From Gemmobacter lutimaris (GTDB taxonomy: Bacteria > Pseudomonadota > Alphaproteobacteria > Rhodobacterales > Rhodobacteraceae), in contig NZ_QXXQ01000001.1 of NCBI RefSeq assembly GCF_003570715.1, forward strand, positions 186,001-250,000: 64,000 bases of DNA, read 5' to 3'. Positions 25,890-36,800 of this stretch are shown here, in pieces. The notes beneath the pieces were generated by a model. The model saw nothing but the letters and a program-made list of their open reading frames with translations. It ran no database searches and was not told the origin of the DNA. How positions within the stretch are numbered: the stretch's first letter is position 1; each line of letters opens with the position of its first letter. The translations under genes were made by a program, and so were the position numbers.

Positions 25890-28604
25890 GTGTCCGATCA
25901 GCCGGAAGATATTGAAAACATGGAAGAACCGCCGCGTGGCACCTATGATGGCCCGCAGGTTTCCATCGAGAAAGAGATGAAGACGGCCTATCTCGATTAC
26001 GCGATGAGCGTGATCGTGAGCCGTGCCATCCCCGATCTGCGCGACGGCCTGAAACCTGTGCATCGGCGCATTCTTTACGCGATGCACGAAACCGGCAACA
26101 CGCATGACAAGCCCTATCGCAAGTCGGCGCGTCCGGTGGGCGACGTGATGGGGAAATATCACCCGCATGGCGATGGCGCGATCTATGACGCGCTGGTGCG
26201 GATGGCGCAGCCCTTCAGCATGTCGCTGAAATTGCTGGACGGTCAGGGTAACTTCGGCTCGATGGACGGCGATAACGCCGCCGCCATGCGCTATACCGAA
26301 GTGCGGATGGACAAGCCCGCCGCCTTCCTGCTGGCCGACATCGACAAGGATACGGTCGATTTTCAGGACAACTACGACGGCAAGGACAGAGAGCCGACCG
26401 TCCTTCCCGCCCGTTTTCCCAATATGCTGGTCAATGGCGCGGGCGGCATTGCCGTCGGCATGGCGACCAATATCCCGCCGCATAACCTTGGCGAGGTGAT
26501 CGACGGCTGCCTTGCCATGATCGAGAACCCCGACCTTTCGACCGAGCGGCTGATGGAGCTGATCCCCGGCCCCGATTTCCCGACCGGCGGCCAGATCCTT
26601 GGCCGGGGCGGCATCCGCAAGGCTTACCTTGAGGGGCGTGGCTCGGTCATCATGCGGGCCAAGACGCGCGTGGAGGAAATCCGCAAGGACCGCTGGGCCA
26701 TCGTCGTCGATGAGATCCCCTATCAGGTGAACAAGGCCACGATGATCGAAAAGATCGCCGAGCTTGTGCGCGAGAAACGGGTGGAGGGCATCGCCAATAT
26801 CGCCGACGAATCCGACCGGATCGGCGTGCGTGTGGTGATCGAGCTGAAACGCGACGCGACGCCGGATGTGGTGCTGAACCAGCTGTTCCGCTTCTCGCCG
26901 CTGCAAGGCTCGTTCGGCTGCAACATGCTGGCGCTGAACGGCGGGCGTCCCGAAACGCTGGCGCTGCGGGATTTCATCAGCCATTTCCTGACCTTCCGCG
27001 AGGAAGTTGTTGCGCGCCGCACCGCTTATGAACTCCGCAAGGCGCGCGAACGCAGCCATATCCTCTGCGGTCTGGCAGTGGCCGTGTCCAACGTGGACGA
27101 GGTGGTCGCCACCATCCGGTCGTCGGCCGATCCGGCCGAGGCACGCGAGCGGCTGATGACGCGGCGCTGGCCCGCGCATGATATCGCGGCCTATATCCGG
27201 CTGATCGACGATCCGACCCACAAGATGAACGACGATGGCACCTATAACCTGTCGGAAACGCAGGCCCGCGCCATCCTCGACCTGCGCCTGCAACGCCTGA
27301 CGGCGATGGGCGTCAAGGAAATCACCGACGAGCTGGAAGAGCTGGCCGCCAAGATCAAGGACTACCTTGATATCCTGTCGTCGCGCGACCGCATCATGGG
27401 CATCATCTCGGCCGAACTGACCGAGGTGAAAGACCTGTTCGCCATCCCCCGCCGCACCGAGATCATCGACTGGGCTGGCGACATGGATGACGAGGATCTG
27501 ATCGAGCGCGAGGATATGGTCGTCACCATCACCTCGGGCGGCTATATCAAGCGCACGCCGCTGGCCGAATTCCGCAGCCAGAACCGGGGCGGCAAGGGTC
27601 TGGCCTCGATGCAGACCAAGGAAGATGATGTGGTGACCACGCTGTTCGTGGCCAACACCCATACGCATCTTCTGTTCTTCACGACCGACGGCATGGTCTA
27701 CAAGCTGAAATGCTGGCGCCTGCCGCTTGCGGGGCGCACCGCGCGCGGCAAGGCCATCGTCAACATCCTGCCGATCGAAACCGGCATTTCCATCGCCGCG
27801 CTGATGCCGGTGGATGTGCCCGAGGCCGAATGGGACAGCCTGCAAATCGTCTTCGCCACCTCGGATGGGGATGTGCGGCAGAATGACCTCAGCGATTTCA
27901 CCAATGTAAAGCGTAATGGCAAGATCGCCATGAACCTGCCCGAAGGCGTGTCGCTGGTGAATGCCGCGATTGCCGACGAAAATGACGATGTGATGCTGGT
28001 CACTTCGGGCGGGCGGGCGATCCGCTTCTCGACGACCGATATCCGGGTGTTCAAGTCGCGCGGCTCGACTGGCGTGCGCGGCATCCGTCTGGCCGAGGGC
28101 GACCGCGTGGTGTCGATGTCGATCATCCGCCATTTCGAGGCCGAACCGGCCGAACGCGCGGCCTATCTGAAACAGCGCCGCCTGATGGCGGGCACGGTAG
28201 AGGACGAGGTCGAGGCAGATGATGAGGAAGCCGTGGCCGAAGGGCAGCTTTCACCCGAACGCTATGCCGAAATGTCGGCGGCCGAGGATCTGATTCTGAC
28301 CGTGACGGCCAAGGGTCTGGGCAAGCTGTCCTCCAGCCATGATTACCCCGTTCGCGGACGCGGCGGCATGGGCGTCACCGCCTTTGAAAAAACCATGCGC
28401 GGCGGGCAACTGGTGGCATCTTTCCCGGTCGATCCGTCGGATCAGATCATGCTGGCGACCTCCACCGGGCAGTCGATCCGGGTGCCGGTGGACCAGATCA
28501 GCTTCCGCTCGCGTTCTGCCGGGGGGGTGAAGGTGTTCAACACCGGCGGTGATGAAGAGGTGGTTTCGGTCGCCCGCGTGGCCGAAACCGGCGAGGAAGA
28601 GTGA
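25890..28604 (+). CDS. gyrA: DNA gyrase subunit A
   Basis: A 904-residue type IIA topoisomerase subunit starting with GTG. The catalytic tyrosine is Tyr135 ([10 protein letters not shown]. coli Tyr122). The quinolone region reads [10 protein letters not shown], so the position of E. coli Ser83 is Gly96 while the Asp87 equivalent is retained (Asp100). A GyrA-box-like QNRGGKG lies near 565 in the C-terminal DNA-wrapping beta-pinwheel. An acidic insert near 770-785 ([12 protein letters not shown]) is common in alphaproteobacteria. It breaks and rejoins DNA in the A2B2 gyrase complex. It is followed by a strong hairpin. Confidence 0.97.
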   Translation: MSDQPEDIENMEEPPRGTYDGPQVSIEKEMKTAYLDYAMSVIVSRAIPDLRDGLKPVHRRILYAMHETGNTHDKPYRKSARPVGDVMGKYHPHGDGAIYDALVRMAQPFSMSLKLLDGQGNFGSMDGDNAAAMRYTEVRMDKPAAFLLADIDKDTVDFQDNYDGKDREPTVLPARFPNMLVNGAGGIAVGMATNIPPHNLGEVIDGCLAMIENPDLSTERLMELIPGPDFPTGGQILGRGGIRKAYLEGRGSVIMRAKTRVEEIRKDRWAIVVDEIPYQVNKATMIEKIAELVREKRVEGIANIADESDRIGVRVVIELKRDATPDVVLNQLFRFSPLQGSFGCNMLALNGGRPETLALRDFISHFLTFREEVVARRTAYELRKARERSHILCGLAVAVSNVDEVVATIRSSADPAEARERLMTRRWPAHDIAAYIRLIDDPTHKMNDDGTYNLSETQARAILDLRLQRLTAMGVKEITDELEELAAKIKDYLDILSSRDRIMGIISAELTEVKDLFAIPRRTEIIDWAGDMDDEDLIEREDMVVTITSGGYIKRTPLAEFRSQNRGGKGLASMQTKEDDVVTTLFVANTHTHLLFFTTDGMVYKLKCWRLPLAGRTARGKAIVNILPIETGISIAALMPVDVPEAEWDSLQIVFATSDGDVRQNDLSDFTNVKRNGKIAMNLPEGVSLVNAAIADENDDVMLVTSGGRAIRFSTTDIRVFKSRGSTGVRGIRLAEGDRVVSMSIIRHFEAEPAERAAYLKQRRLMAGTVEDEVEADDEEAVAEGQLSPERYAEMSAAEDLILTVTAKGLGKLSSSHDYPVRGRGGMGVTAFEKTMRGGQLVASFPVDPSDQIMLATSTGQSIRVPVDQISFRSRSAGGVKVFNTGGDEEVVSVARVAETGEEE

Positions 28605-28606
28605 CA

Positions 28607-28631
28607 AAGGCCGGGGCAGCGCCCCGGCCTT
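28607..28631 (+). terminator. hairpin after gyrA
   Basis: Stem AAGGCCGGGGC/GCCCCGGCCTT with a three-base loop directly after the gyrA stop. The U-tract is poor. Confidence 0.65.
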
Positions 28632-28682
28632 AACCGTTTCGCAAGGCGACTCGGGGTCTGATGCGTCGAAAGGGAGACGCGG

Positions 28683-29033
28683 ATGAACCTTTATCACTGC
28701 ATGATCGAACTGAAGTCCGAGGCGCGGGCGCTGGCCTTCGCTGCGGCGGTGGATGGCTGGATGGCCTATCTGAAATCGGCGGGGCTGGTGCTGGACTGGC
28801 GGCTGATGCGTCGGAAACTGGGGCTGGCCTCAGGGCGGCACACCGATTTCCTGCTGGAAATTGCCCTGCCCGACATGGCCGCGCTGGATGCGGCCTTCAC
28901 GCTGTTGGCCAATGCCGACGAGCAGGCGACCCGACGCTATGACCAGATGCACCAGATGATTGCCGAGGTGCAGGTGGGGCTATATCGCCCCTACCCTGAT
29001 CCCGCGCAGCGGGAGCGCATTGCCTTGATCTGA
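28683..29033 (+). CDS. DUF6614-like small protein
   Basis: A 116-residue soluble protein beginning MNLYHCMIELKSEARALAFA, with a mixed alpha/beta pattern suggestive of a ferredoxin-like (dimeric alpha/beta barrel) fold. I recognise it as the rhodobacterial DUF6614 type, whose function is unknown. The start is preceded by GGGAGACGCGG. It stands alone between gyrA and trmFO on the same strand. Confidence 0.75.
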   Translation: MNLYHCMIELKSEARALAFAAAVDGWMAYLKSAGLVLDWRLMRRKLGLASGRHTDFLLEIALPDMAALDAAFTLLANADEQATRRYDQMHQMIAEVQVGLYRPYPDPAQRERIALI

Positions 29034-29060
29034 TCCGCGCATGGGTCTATCTGCGGGTCC

Positions 29061-30398
29061 ATGCGCGAGACAATTCATATCATCGGCGGCGGAATGGCCG
29101 GATCGGAAGCGGCATGGCAGGCGGCTCAGGCCGGTGTGCCGGTGGTGCTGCACGAAATGCGGCCCGAAGTCGGCACCTTCGCCCATCGCACCGGCAGCTT
29201 TGCCGAAATGGTCTGTTCCAATTCCTTCCGCTCGGATGATGACGAGCGGAATGCCGTGGGCCTGCTGCATTGGGAAATGGGCGCCGCGAACGGGCTGATC
29301 ATGGAAACCGCACGGGCGCATCGCCTGCCTGCGGGTGGCGCGCTGGCGGTGGACCGCGATCCCTTTGCCGAAGCGGTGACTGCGCGGCTGAAGGCGCATC
29401 CGCTGATTTCGGTGGAGTATGGCGAGATCACCGAACTTCCACGCGAGGGCCACTGGATCGTGGCAACCGGGCCGCTGACCTCCGGCGCGCTGGCGCAAAG
29501 CATCCGGGCGGAAACCGGGGCCGAAAGCCTCGCCTTCTTCGACGCCATCGCCCCCATCGTCTATGCCGAAAGCATCGACATGTCGGTGGCCTGGCGGCAA
29601 AGCCGCTATGACAAGGGCGAGACCGAGGAAGAGCGCACCGCCTATATCAACTGCCCGATGACCAAGCCGCAATATGAGGCGTTCATCGACGCGCTGCTGG
29701 CCGCCGACAAGACCGAGTTCCACGAAGGCGAGACGGCGGGTTACTTCGACGGCTGCCTGCCGATCGAGGTGATGGCGGAACGCGGGCGCGAAACCCTGCG
29801 CCACGGACCGATGAAGCCGGTCGGCCTGACCAATGCGCACAGGCCCGAGGAAAAGGCCTATGCGGTGGTGCAACTGCGCCGCGACAACCAGCTGGGGACG
29901 CTCTATAATATCGTGGGCTTCCAGACCAAGATGAAATACGGCGCGCAAACCGCTGTTTTCAAGATGATTCCGGGGCTGGAGAATGCGAGCTTCGCCCGCT
30001 TGGGCGGCATCCATCGAAACACCTTCATCAACTCGCCCCGTTTGCTGGACAATCAGATGCGCCTGCGCTCGCGCCCGAATGTCCGCTTTGCGGGTCAGGT
30101 GACAGGGGTGGAGGGCTATGTGGAAAGCGCCGCCATGGGCCTGCTTGCGGGCCGCATGGCCGCGGCGGAAATCAGGGGCGAGACCCTGCAGCCGCCACCG
30201 CCCGAAACCGCGATGGGCGCGCTGATCACCCATATCACCGGCGGAGCGGAGGCAAAGACCTTCCAGCCGATGAACGTGAATTTCGGGCTGTTCCCGCCGA
30301 TTGACGCCAAGGGCGGGCGCCGGGGCCGGAAGGACCGCTACAAGGCCTATACCGACCGCGCCAAGGATGCCTTCGCGCAATGGCTGGCGGCGCAGTAA
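29061..30398 (+). CDS. trmFO: tRNA (uracil-5-)-methyltransferase, folate/FAD dependent
   Basis: A 445-residue protein with an N-terminal FAD Rossmann motif [13 protein letters not shown] and the segment [14 protein letters not shown]. Cys52 in [11 protein letters not shown] and the cysteine in [15 protein letters not shown] are the conserved TrmFO cysteines. It methylates U54 of tRNA to ribothymidine with methylene-tetrahydrofolate and FADH2. It overlaps the gluQRS start by 19 bases, so two tRNA-modification genes are coupled. Confidence 0.95.
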   Translation: MRETIHIIGGGMAGSEAAWQAAQAGVPVVLHEMRPEVGTFAHRTGSFAEMVCSNSFRSDDDERNAVGLLHWEMGAANGLIMETARAHRLPAGGALAVDRDPFAEAVTARLKAHPLISVEYGEITELPREGHWIVATGPLTSGALAQSIRAETGAESLAFFDAIAPIVYAESIDMSVAWRQSRYDKGETEEERTAYINCPMTKPQYEAFIDALLAADKTEFHEGETAGYFDGCLPIEVMAERGRETLRHGPMKPVGLTNAHRPEEKAYAVVQLRRDNQLGTLYNIVGFQTKMKYGAQTAVFKMIPGLENASFARLGGIHRNTFINSPRLLDNQMRLRSRPNVRFAGQVTGVEGYVESAAMGLLAGRMAAAEIRGETLQPPPPETAMGALITHITGGAEAKTFQPMNVNFGLFPPIDAKGGRRGRKDRYKAYTDRAKDAFAQWLAAQ

Positions 30399-31225
30399 CC
30401 CGTTTCGCCCCCTCGCCCACCGGGCCGCTGCATCTGGGCCATGCCTATGCGGCGATCGTCGCGCATGACATGGCGCGCGATCTGGGCGGGCGCTTCCTCC
30501 TCCGGATCGAGGACATCGACCGCGCCCGCTGCCGCCCGGAATGGGAGGCGCAGATTTACGATGATCTGCACTGGCTGGGCCTGGGCTGGGAACAGCCGGT
30601 GATGCGGCAATCCAACCGCCTGCCAGCCTATGCCGCCGCGCTCGACACCCTTGCCACGCGCGGATTGACCTATGCCTGCATCTGCACGCGTGGCGATATC
30701 CGTGCCGCGCTTTCCGCACCGCAGGAAGGCACGCCGATGATCGGGCCGGACGGGCCGGTCTATCCCGGCACCTGCCGCCATGCCGGGCATGAGCGCCGGG
30801 AGGCCGCCATCCGGCTGGACATGGCGCGTGCCATGGCTGCGGTCGGGCCGCTGGAGTTTATCGAAACCGGCCCCACCCATTCCGGCCAACACCGGATCGA
30901 CGCGGCGCAGATGATTGCCGGTGTTGGCGACATCGTGCTGGCGCGGCGTGACATGGGCACCTCCTATCATCTGTCGGTGGTGCTGGATGACGCGGCAGAG
31001 GGTGTGACGCATGTGACGCGGGGCGAGGATTTGTTCGAGGCGACCGCCATCCATGTGCTGCTGCAACGCCTGCTGGACTTGCCGACGCCGCTTTACCACC
31101 ATCACCGGCTGATCCGCGATGCCGCAGGCAAGCGGCTGGCCAAACGCGACGATGCGCGCGCGTTAGCGAAATACCGGGCCGAGGGCGTCACGCCGCAAGA
31201 AATTCGCGCCCTGATCGGATTGTGA
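30380..31225 (+). CDS. gluQRS: glutamyl-Q tRNA(Asp) synthetase
   Basis: A 281-residue truncated GluRS-like enzyme lacking the anticodon-binding domain. It has the HIGH-type motif HLGH at 18-21, a zinc-site pattern (CIC near 94, then Tyr and Cys in YPGTC) and a KMSKS-like KRLAKRDDA near 250. It attaches glutamate to queuosine in tRNA(Asp). It starts 19 bases inside the trmFO 3' end. Confidence 0.93.
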   Translation: MAGGAVTRFAPSPTGPLHLGHAYAAIVAHDMARDLGGRFLLRIEDIDRARCRPEWEAQIYDDLHWLGLGWEQPVMRQSNRLPAYAAALDTLATRGLTYACICTRGDIRAALSAPQEGTPMIGPDGPVYPGTCRHAGHERREAAIRLDMARAMAAVGPLEFIETGPTHSGQHRIDAAQMIAGVGDIVLARRDMGTSYHLSVVLDDAAEGVTHVTRGEDLFEATAIHVLLQRLLDLPTPLYHHHRLIRDAAGKRLAKRDDARALAKYRAEGVTPQEIRALIGL

Positions 31226-31353
31226 CGACGGAAAGTTCGGCGCCGCGCGTATCATCCGGCGGAACCGCATATGCATGGTTGCCGGAGGATGTCGCCAGAC
31301 CTAGCTTCTGCGGGCGCCCATCCCCTGCGACCCCAGAAGAACAGGATCTACAG

Positions 31354-32517
31354 ATGATTGCATCCCGCACAGCCAGCCTTGTTGCGCTGGCCGTCGCCCT
31401 GATGACAGGCATGGCCGGGGCACAGACCCCGCCCTCGGGAGCCGCGCGCGGGCCGACCAAAGTGGGCGTCATCGAGATGCAGCTACAGCCCGTGCGGCGC
31501 AGTTCCACCGTGCCCGGACGCGCGGTGGCCTTCGAGCAGGCCAATATCCGGCCCCGCGTGGGCGGTATCGTGACCGAAATCCTGTATACGCCGGGTGCCG
31601 AACTGGCCCCCGGCACCCCGATGTTCCGGCTGGACCGGACGCAATACGAGGCTGCGGTGGAAACCGCACGGGCTGCATTGGCGCGGGCACAGGCCACCCT
31701 GCCGGTTGCCGTCGCCACGCTGGAGCGGGCGCGCGCACTGGAGGGTTCGGGCAGCACCCGCGCGACGGTCGAAAGCGCCGAAGCCGCCGCCGCCTCGGCC
31801 CGCGCCGATGTGCAAAGCGCCGAAGCCGCGCTGAACGTGGCAGAGACCGAGTTGTCCTGGACCGTGGTCACCAGCCCGATCGAAGGCATCGCGGGCGTTC
31901 CCGAGGTTTCGGTCGGCGATCTGGTCACGGCGGGGCAAGGCGATGCGCTGGCGACCGTGACCCGGCTGGATCCGATCTATGTAGATATGTTCGAACCTTC
32001 GGCGCGTATTCTGTCGATTCAGGACCAGATCGCGCGGGGCGAGTTGAAGCCCGACGAAACGCTGGAGGTGAAGCTGACGCTGGAAAACGGCCAGACCCAT
32101 GCCAGCGGCGGCACACTGGTCGCGCCCTCGGTCACGGTCTCGCCCACCACCGGCACGCAGGACATCCGTTTCCGCTTCGACAACCCCGATCACCGCATCC
32201 TGCCCGGCATGTTCCTGCGCGGCGAAGTGGTTCTGGGCACGGTCGAGGCATTTCTGGTGCCGCAGCGTGCCACGACACTGGGCCGTGACGGCACGCTGTC
32301 AGCCTGGGTTGCCACCGCCGAAGGCAAGGCCGAACAGCGCCGGTTCGAGGCGCGTGGCACGCATGAAAACGCGTGGATCGTGACCTCGGGCCTCACAGCG
32401 GGAGACCGGTTGATCATCGACGGGCTGAACGGGCTGCGCGATGGCGCGGCGGTGGAGCCGGTGCCGGTGACCATCGACGCCATGGGTGTCGTGCAGGATG
32501 TGAAGGCGGCGAACTGA
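31354..32517 (+). CDS. RND efflux periplasmic adaptor (AcrA/MexA-like)
   Basis: A 387-residue membrane-fusion protein with a signal peptide (ASLVALAVALMTGMAGA) and no obvious lipobox. It has a lipoyl half-motif (ANIRPRVGGIVTEIL), an Ala-rich coiled coil near 95-150, then beta-barrel and membrane-proximal domains. The start at 31354 is preceded by AGGA; a longer upstream frame would put about 44 residues before the signal peptide. It lies one base before the RND pump gene. No TetR-family regulator is adjacent. Confidence 0.9.
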   Translation: MIASRTASLVALAVALMTGMAGAQTPPSGAARGPTKVGVIEMQLQPVRRSSTVPGRAVAFEQANIRPRVGGIVTEILYTPGAELAPGTPMFRLDRTQYEAAVETARAALARAQATLPVAVATLERARALEGSGSTRATVESAEAAAASARADVQSAEAALNVAETELSWTVVTSPIEGIAGVPEVSVGDLVTAGQGDALATVTRLDPIYVDMFEPSARILSIQDQIARGELKPDETLEVKLTLENGQTHASGGTLVAPSVTVSPTTGTQDIRFRFDNPDHRILPGMFLRGEVVLGTVEAFLVPQRATTLGRDGTLSAWVATAEGKAEQRRFEARGTHENAWIVTSGLTAGDRLIIDGLNGLRDGAAVEPVPVTIDAMGVVQDVKAAN

Positions 32518-32518
32518 A

Positions 32519-35500
32519 ATGGCGGGCTTTTTCATCGACCGGCCGGTCTTTGCCTGGGTTCTGGCCATCATCACCATGCTGGCGGGCGCCTGGGGGCTGA
32601 CCACCCTGCCCGTCTCGCAATATCCCGACATCGCGCCGACCACGATCCGCATTTCCGCAAGCTACCCCGGTGCCTCGGCGGAAACCATTGAAAACTCGGT
32701 CACTTCAGTGATGGAAGACGGGCTGACGGGGCTGGATGGCCTGCTTTACATGACCTCGTCCTCTTATGCCTCGGGACGGGCCACGGTCACGCTGACCTTC
32801 GGGGATTCAACCGACCCCGACATGGCGCAGATTCAGGTGCAGAACAAGTTGCAGCTGATCCAGAACGGCCTGCCCGAAACCGTGCGCCAGCGCGGCATCA
32901 GCGTCACGCGGTCCTCCTCGTCCATCCTGATGGTGGGGGCACTGGTGTCGCGTGACGGTCGCTTCACCTCGTTGCAACTGGGCGATCTGATGGGCCAGAT
33001 CGTCGAGGATGCGGTCTTGCGGACGGAAGGTGTTGGCTCGATCAACTCTTTCGGATCAGGCTATGCCATGCGCATCTGGCTCGATCCCCTGAAGATGGCG
33101 CAGTATCGGGTCACGACCGCTGATGTGACCTCGGCCGTATCGGAACAGAACAGCACTGTCACCGTGGGCAGCCTTGGCAGCCAGCCGGTCGTGCCGGGGC
33201 AGCAGTTGAGCGTGGCACTGAACGCGCAGGCGCAGCTTGCCACGGTGGAGGAGTTTGAACGCATCATCCTGCGCACCACCGCCGACGGCTCGACCGTCTT
33301 TCTGGGCGATGTCGCGCGGGTAGAGATCGGGCAGGAAAGCTATGGTGCGAGTTCGCGTTACAACGGCATGCCGGCGGCCGGTTTCGGTATCAACCTGGCC
33401 ACCGGCGCCAATGCGGTGGACACCGCCGAGCGGGTTCGGGAAACCCTGACGCGCGTCAGCGCCGCCCTGCCCGAAGGGGTGGAGGTGGTCTATCCCTACG
33501 ACACCTCGCCCTTTGTGGAGGCCTCGATCGAAAAGGTCTATCACACGCTGGGCGAGGCGGTGGTGCTGGTGTTCCTTGTCATCCTCGTGTTCCTGCAAAG
33601 CTGGCGCGCGACGATCATCCCGACCATCGCCGTGCCGGTCGTGCTGCTGGGCACCTTCGGGATTCTGGCCGCGGCCGGGCTGACGATCAACACGCTCACC
33701 ATGTTCGCGCTGGTGCTGGCCATCGGCCTCTTGGTCGATGACGCCATCGTGGTGGTGGAAAACGTCGAGCGGGTGATGGAGGAGGAAGGTCTGGAGGCTC
33801 GCGAGGCCACGCGCAAATCCATGCACCAGATCACCCCCGCGCTGGTCGGCATTGCGCTGGTGCTGTCGGCGGTGTTCCTGCCGATGGCCTTCATGTCGGG
33901 GTCGACCGGGGTGATCTACCGGCAGTTCAGCGTCACCATCATCTCGGCCATGATGCTGTCTCTGGCGGTGGCGCTGATTCTGACCCCGGCGATGTGCGCA
34001 AGCCTGTTGCGCCCGCGCCGCCATGGTGACGGGATTGCCCCGGCGCGCTGGTTCAACCGGGGGCTGGACGCCTCGACCAACGGCTATGTGCGGGTGGTGA
34101 AACATACCGTGCTGCGCCCCTTCCGCATGGTGATCCTGCTGGGTGCCATCGGCGGCGGCGCGTTCTGGCTGTATCAACACCTGCCCGGCTCGTTCCTGCC
34201 GCAGGAAGATCAGGGCGTGTTGATGGCGCAGGTCCGGCTGTCGGAAGGATCGACCACCGCTCAGACACAGGCGGTGCTGGAAGAGGTGGAAAACTGGCTG
34301 CTGACCCAACAGGATGGGGTGGTCGCCTCGGCCTATGGCGCGCTTGGCTTTTCGTTCGGCGGCGGCGGGCAGAATACCGCCATGCTGTTCGTGCGGTTGA
34401 AGGACTATGACGAACGCGCCGGCGGCGTGACGGCGGCGCAGTTTGCCCAGACCGCGAACCAGCGGTTTGGCGGGCATCGCGCGGGGCGCATCGTGTTCAC
34501 CCAGCCCCCGGCCATTCAGGGTCTTGGCAATTCCTCGGGCTTCACCATGTATCTGCTGGATCAGGCCGGGAACGGGCAGGCCGCGCTTCAGGATGCTGCC
34601 ACCGATCTGGTGGACCGCGCGACCGAGGACGGGCGCACCGGCTCGTTCCGGGGGTATGAGCAGACCTTCCGCCCGGCTCTGCGGCTGGACATCGACCAGC
34701 AGAAGGCCCGCGCCATGGGGCTGAGCCTCAGCGAGGTGAACAGCATGCTGGCGGTGATCTTCTCGGGGCGCGAGGTCAATGATTTCCCGCTTGGGACCGA
34801 GCTGAAGCCGGTGATCGTGCAGGGCGAGCCGGAATGGCGCATGCAGCCCGAGGATATCGACGGCTGGTTCGCCCGCAATTCCAGCGGCGAGATGGTGCCC
34901 TTCGCCGCCTTCATGACGCAGCGCTGGGATGAAACCTCGCCCTCGCTGGATCGCTACGGCGGCGCGCGCGCCATCGAGCTGTCGGGCGCACCGACCGAGG
35001 GCACCAGCTCCGGTCAGGCGATGGAGGTGGTGGAGCAACTGGTCGCCGACATGCCGGGCGGCTATGGCCTTGCCTGGACGGGGCTGTCCTATCAGGAACG
35101 GCTGTCGGGCAATCAGGCCCCCCTGCTGTTCGCCATGTCGGCGCTGGTGGTCTTCCTGTGCCTTGCCGCGCTTTACGAAAGCTGGACGGTGCCCTTCGCC
35201 GTCATGCTGTCGGTGCCGGTCGGCATTCTGGGGGCGCTGGGGTTTGCACTGCTGTTCGGCCAGTCGAATGACGTCTATTTCAAGGTGGGGTTGCTCACGA
35301 CCATCGGCCTTGCAGCGCGCAACGCCATCCTGATCGTCGAATTCGCGCAAAGCCTGACAGAGCGTGGCTATACCCTTGTCGAAGCGGCCGCCATGGCCGC
35401 GAAACAACGGTTGCGCCCGATCCTGATGACCACCTTCGCCTTCATGCTGGGGGTGTTGCCGCTTGCCATTGCGACCGGCGCCGGGGCCATGGCACAGCGC

Positions 35501-35623
35501 GCCATCGGCATCGGGGTGCTGGGCGGCATGACCTCTTCTGCGGTCATCGGCATCTTCATGGTGCCCGCCTTCTTCGTAATCGTGCGCCGGATGTTTCCGT
35601 CGAAGAAGCCGGTGACGGCCTAA
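32519..35623 (+). CDS. RND multidrug efflux pump (AcrB/HAE1 family)
   Basis: A 1034-residue inner-membrane proton-driven transporter of the usual AcrB length. The N-terminus is FFIDRPVFAWVLAIIT, the porter domain lies between TM1 and TM2, and the proton-relay pair Asp-Asp is in TM4 (GLLVDDAIVVVENVERV, about residue 405). A second transmembrane half ends in MFPSKKP. It works with the adaptor encoded one base upstream. No TolC-like outer-membrane gene lies next to it, so a shared channel is likely. It ends in a bidirectional terminator. Confidence 0.95.
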   Translation: MAGFFIDRPVFAWVLAIITMLAGAWGLTTLPVSQYPDIAPTTIRISASYPGASAETIENSVTSVMEDGLTGLDGLLYMTSSSYASGRATVTLTFGDSTDPDMAQIQVQNKLQLIQNGLPETVRQRGISVTRSSSSILMVGALVSRDGRFTSLQLGDLMGQIVEDAVLRTEGVGSINSFGSGYAMRIWLDPLKMAQYRVTTADVTSAVSEQNSTVTVGSLGSQPVVPGQQLSVALNAQAQLATVEEFERIILRTTADGSTVFLGDVARVEIGQESYGASSRYNGMPAAGFGINLATGANAVDTAERVRETLTRVSAALPEGVEVVYPYDTSPFVEASIEKVYHTLGEAVVLVFLVILVFLQSWRATIIPTIAVPVVLLGTFGILAAAGLTINTLTMFALVLAIGLLVDDAIVVVENVERVMEEEGLEAREATRKSMHQITPALVGIALVLSAVFLPMAFMSGSTGVIYRQFSVTIISAMMLSLAVALILTPAMCASLLRPRRHGDGIAPARWFNRGLDASTNGYVRVVKHTVLRPFRMVILLGAIGGGAFWLYQHLPGSFLPQEDQGVLMAQVRLSEGSTTAQTQAVLEEVENWLLTQQDGVVASAYGALGFSFGGGGQNTAMLFVRLKDYDERAGGVTAAQFAQTANQRFGGHRAGRIVFTQPPAIQGLGNSSGFTMYLLDQAGNGQAALQDAATDLVDRATEDGRTGSFRGYEQTFRPALRLDIDQQKARAMGLSLSEVNSMLAVIFSGREVNDFPLGTELKPVIVQGEPEWRMQPEDIDGWFARNSSGEMVPFAAFMTQRWDETSPSLDRYGGARAIELSGAPTEGTSSGQAMEVVEQLVADMPGGYGLAWTGLSYQERLSGNQAPLLFAMSALVVFLCLAALYESWTVPFAVMLSVPVGILGALGFALLFGQSNDVYFKVGLLTTIGLAARNAILIVEFAQSLTERGYTLVEAAAMAAKQRLRPILMTTFAFMLGVLPLAIATGAGAMAQRAIGIGVLGGMTSSAVIGIFMVPAFFVIVRRMFPSKKPVTA

Positions 35624-35625
35624 AG

Positions 35626-35665
35626 AAAACCGCCGCAGGGCTTTCCCCTGCGGCGGTTTTTCTTG
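35626..35665. terminator. bidirectional terminator between RND pump gene and map
   Basis: Stem of 15 pairs, AAAACCGCCGCAGGG with its complement around CTTTC, flanked by T-rich sequence on the plus strand and A-rich sequence serving the minus strand. It serves both converging genes. Confidence 0.9.
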
Positions 35666-35678
35666 GCGAACGGTGCTG

Positions 35679-36428
35679 TCAGCCCGGCAGCGTCACCACA
35701 ATCGGCCCGCGATCCGTCGCGACCACAGTATGTTCATATTGCACCACCGGGGCCGAGGGCTCGGCATAGAGCGTCCAGCCATCGTCACCCTCCTCTGCCC
35801 AAAGCCCGCCGGTGGACAGGAAGGGCTCCACCGTCAGCACAAGTCCTTTGGAAATGCGCCGTCGGTCACCGCGGGTGGGCCAGGTGGCGATTTCCTCGGG
35901 CGCCTCGTGCAGGGCGCGACCGATGCCATGGCTGGCCAGATTGCGGATCAGCGTGTACCCCCGCGCCGAGGCAAAGCGCCCGACCGCCGCGCCGATGCCC
36001 GCAAGTGGCTTGCCGCTGCCGACCTGCGCCACACCGATCTCGGTCGCGCGCTTGCCGTCGCGGCAGAGCCGGTCCAGCACGGGCGAGACCTTGCCCAGCC
36101 GGAAGGTCGCGCCGGTATCGGCGAAGAAACCATCGCGCGCGGCGGACACGTCGATATTCACCAGATCCCCCAGCGTCAGTTCGCGTGGGCCGGGGATGCC
36201 ATGGGCAATTTCCTCATTCACGCTGATGCAGGTCGCGCCGGGAAAGCCATAGGTGGACTCGGGCGCCGAAACGGCACCCTCGCGTTCCAGATGGGCGCGG
36301 CCGATGGCATCAAGCTCCAGCGTGGTCATTCCGGGCTGCATGGCGCGGGCCATGACCTGAACCGTATCGGCAACGATACGACCGATGCCGCGCAGCGCCT
36401 CCAGTTCGTCTTCCTGGGTGATCGTCAT
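35679..36428 (-). CDS. map: methionine aminopeptidase type I
   Basis: A 249-residue MAP. Metal ligands fall in the expected order: Asp in NIDVSAARDG, Asp in FFADTGATF, His in ASHGIGRALHE, Glu in TVEPFLS and Glu in QYEHTVV. It removes the initiator methionine. It overlaps the upstream Mth938-domain gene by four bases and is the last gene of the yajC-secDF operon direction. Confidence 0.95.
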   Translation of the reverse strand: MTITQEDELEALRGIGRIVADTVQVMARAMQPGMTTLELDAIGRAHLEREGAVSAPESTYGFPGATCISVNEEIAHGIPGPRELTLGDLVNIDVSAARDGFFADTGATFRLGKVSPVLDRLCRDGKRATEIGVAQVGSGKPLAGIGAAVGRFASARGYTLIRNLASHGIGRALHEAPEEIATWPTRGDRRRISKGLVLTVEPFLSTGGLWAEEGDDGWTLYAEPSAPVVQYEHTVVATDRGPIVVTLPG

Positions 36429-36790
36429 TCCGCGCCGCCGACCGGAAGCACCGCGATGGCGATGCGGCGGCCTTCGCTCAGCAGCACGTTGTAGGTGCGG
36501 CAGGCGGCGGGCGAGGACATGACCTCGACGCCAAGCCCTGCGGCCTCAAGTTCCGCGCGCAGGGATGCGGGGGCATGGGCGATGTCGGCCCCCATGCCGA
36601 GGAAGATCACATCCACCTCGCCCGCCAGCGCCAGCAGCGCGGCGGTATCCTCCAGCCCGCCCCAGGGGCCGGCGTCCCAAGGCGTGATGATGGCCGCGCC
36701 TTGCAGGACGCGGCCCCCGATGCGGAAGAAGCCGGGGCCATAGCCCTCGACCGGCTGCGCCTCGCCATAGCTGATCTCGGTCAGGCGCAT
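36425..36790 (-). CDS. Mth938-like domain protein (DUF498)
   Basis: A 121-residue protein of the Mth938/DUF498 family (NDUFAF3-like), with GPGFFRIGGRVLQGAAIITP and VDVIFLGMGAD. In alphaproteobacteria it typically follows secF. Its role may relate to membrane complex assembly, but this is unproven in bacteria. The start has GGAGG upstream. It lies 10 bases after the secF stop and overlaps map by four. Confidence 0.88.
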   Translation of the reverse strand: MRLTEISYGEAQPVEGYGPGFFRIGGRVLQGAAIITPWDAGPWGGLEDTAALLALAGEVDVIFLGMGADIAHAPASLRAELEAAGLGVEVMSSPAACRTYNVLLSEGRRIAIAVLPVGGAE

Positions 36791-36800
36791 CCCCACCTCC

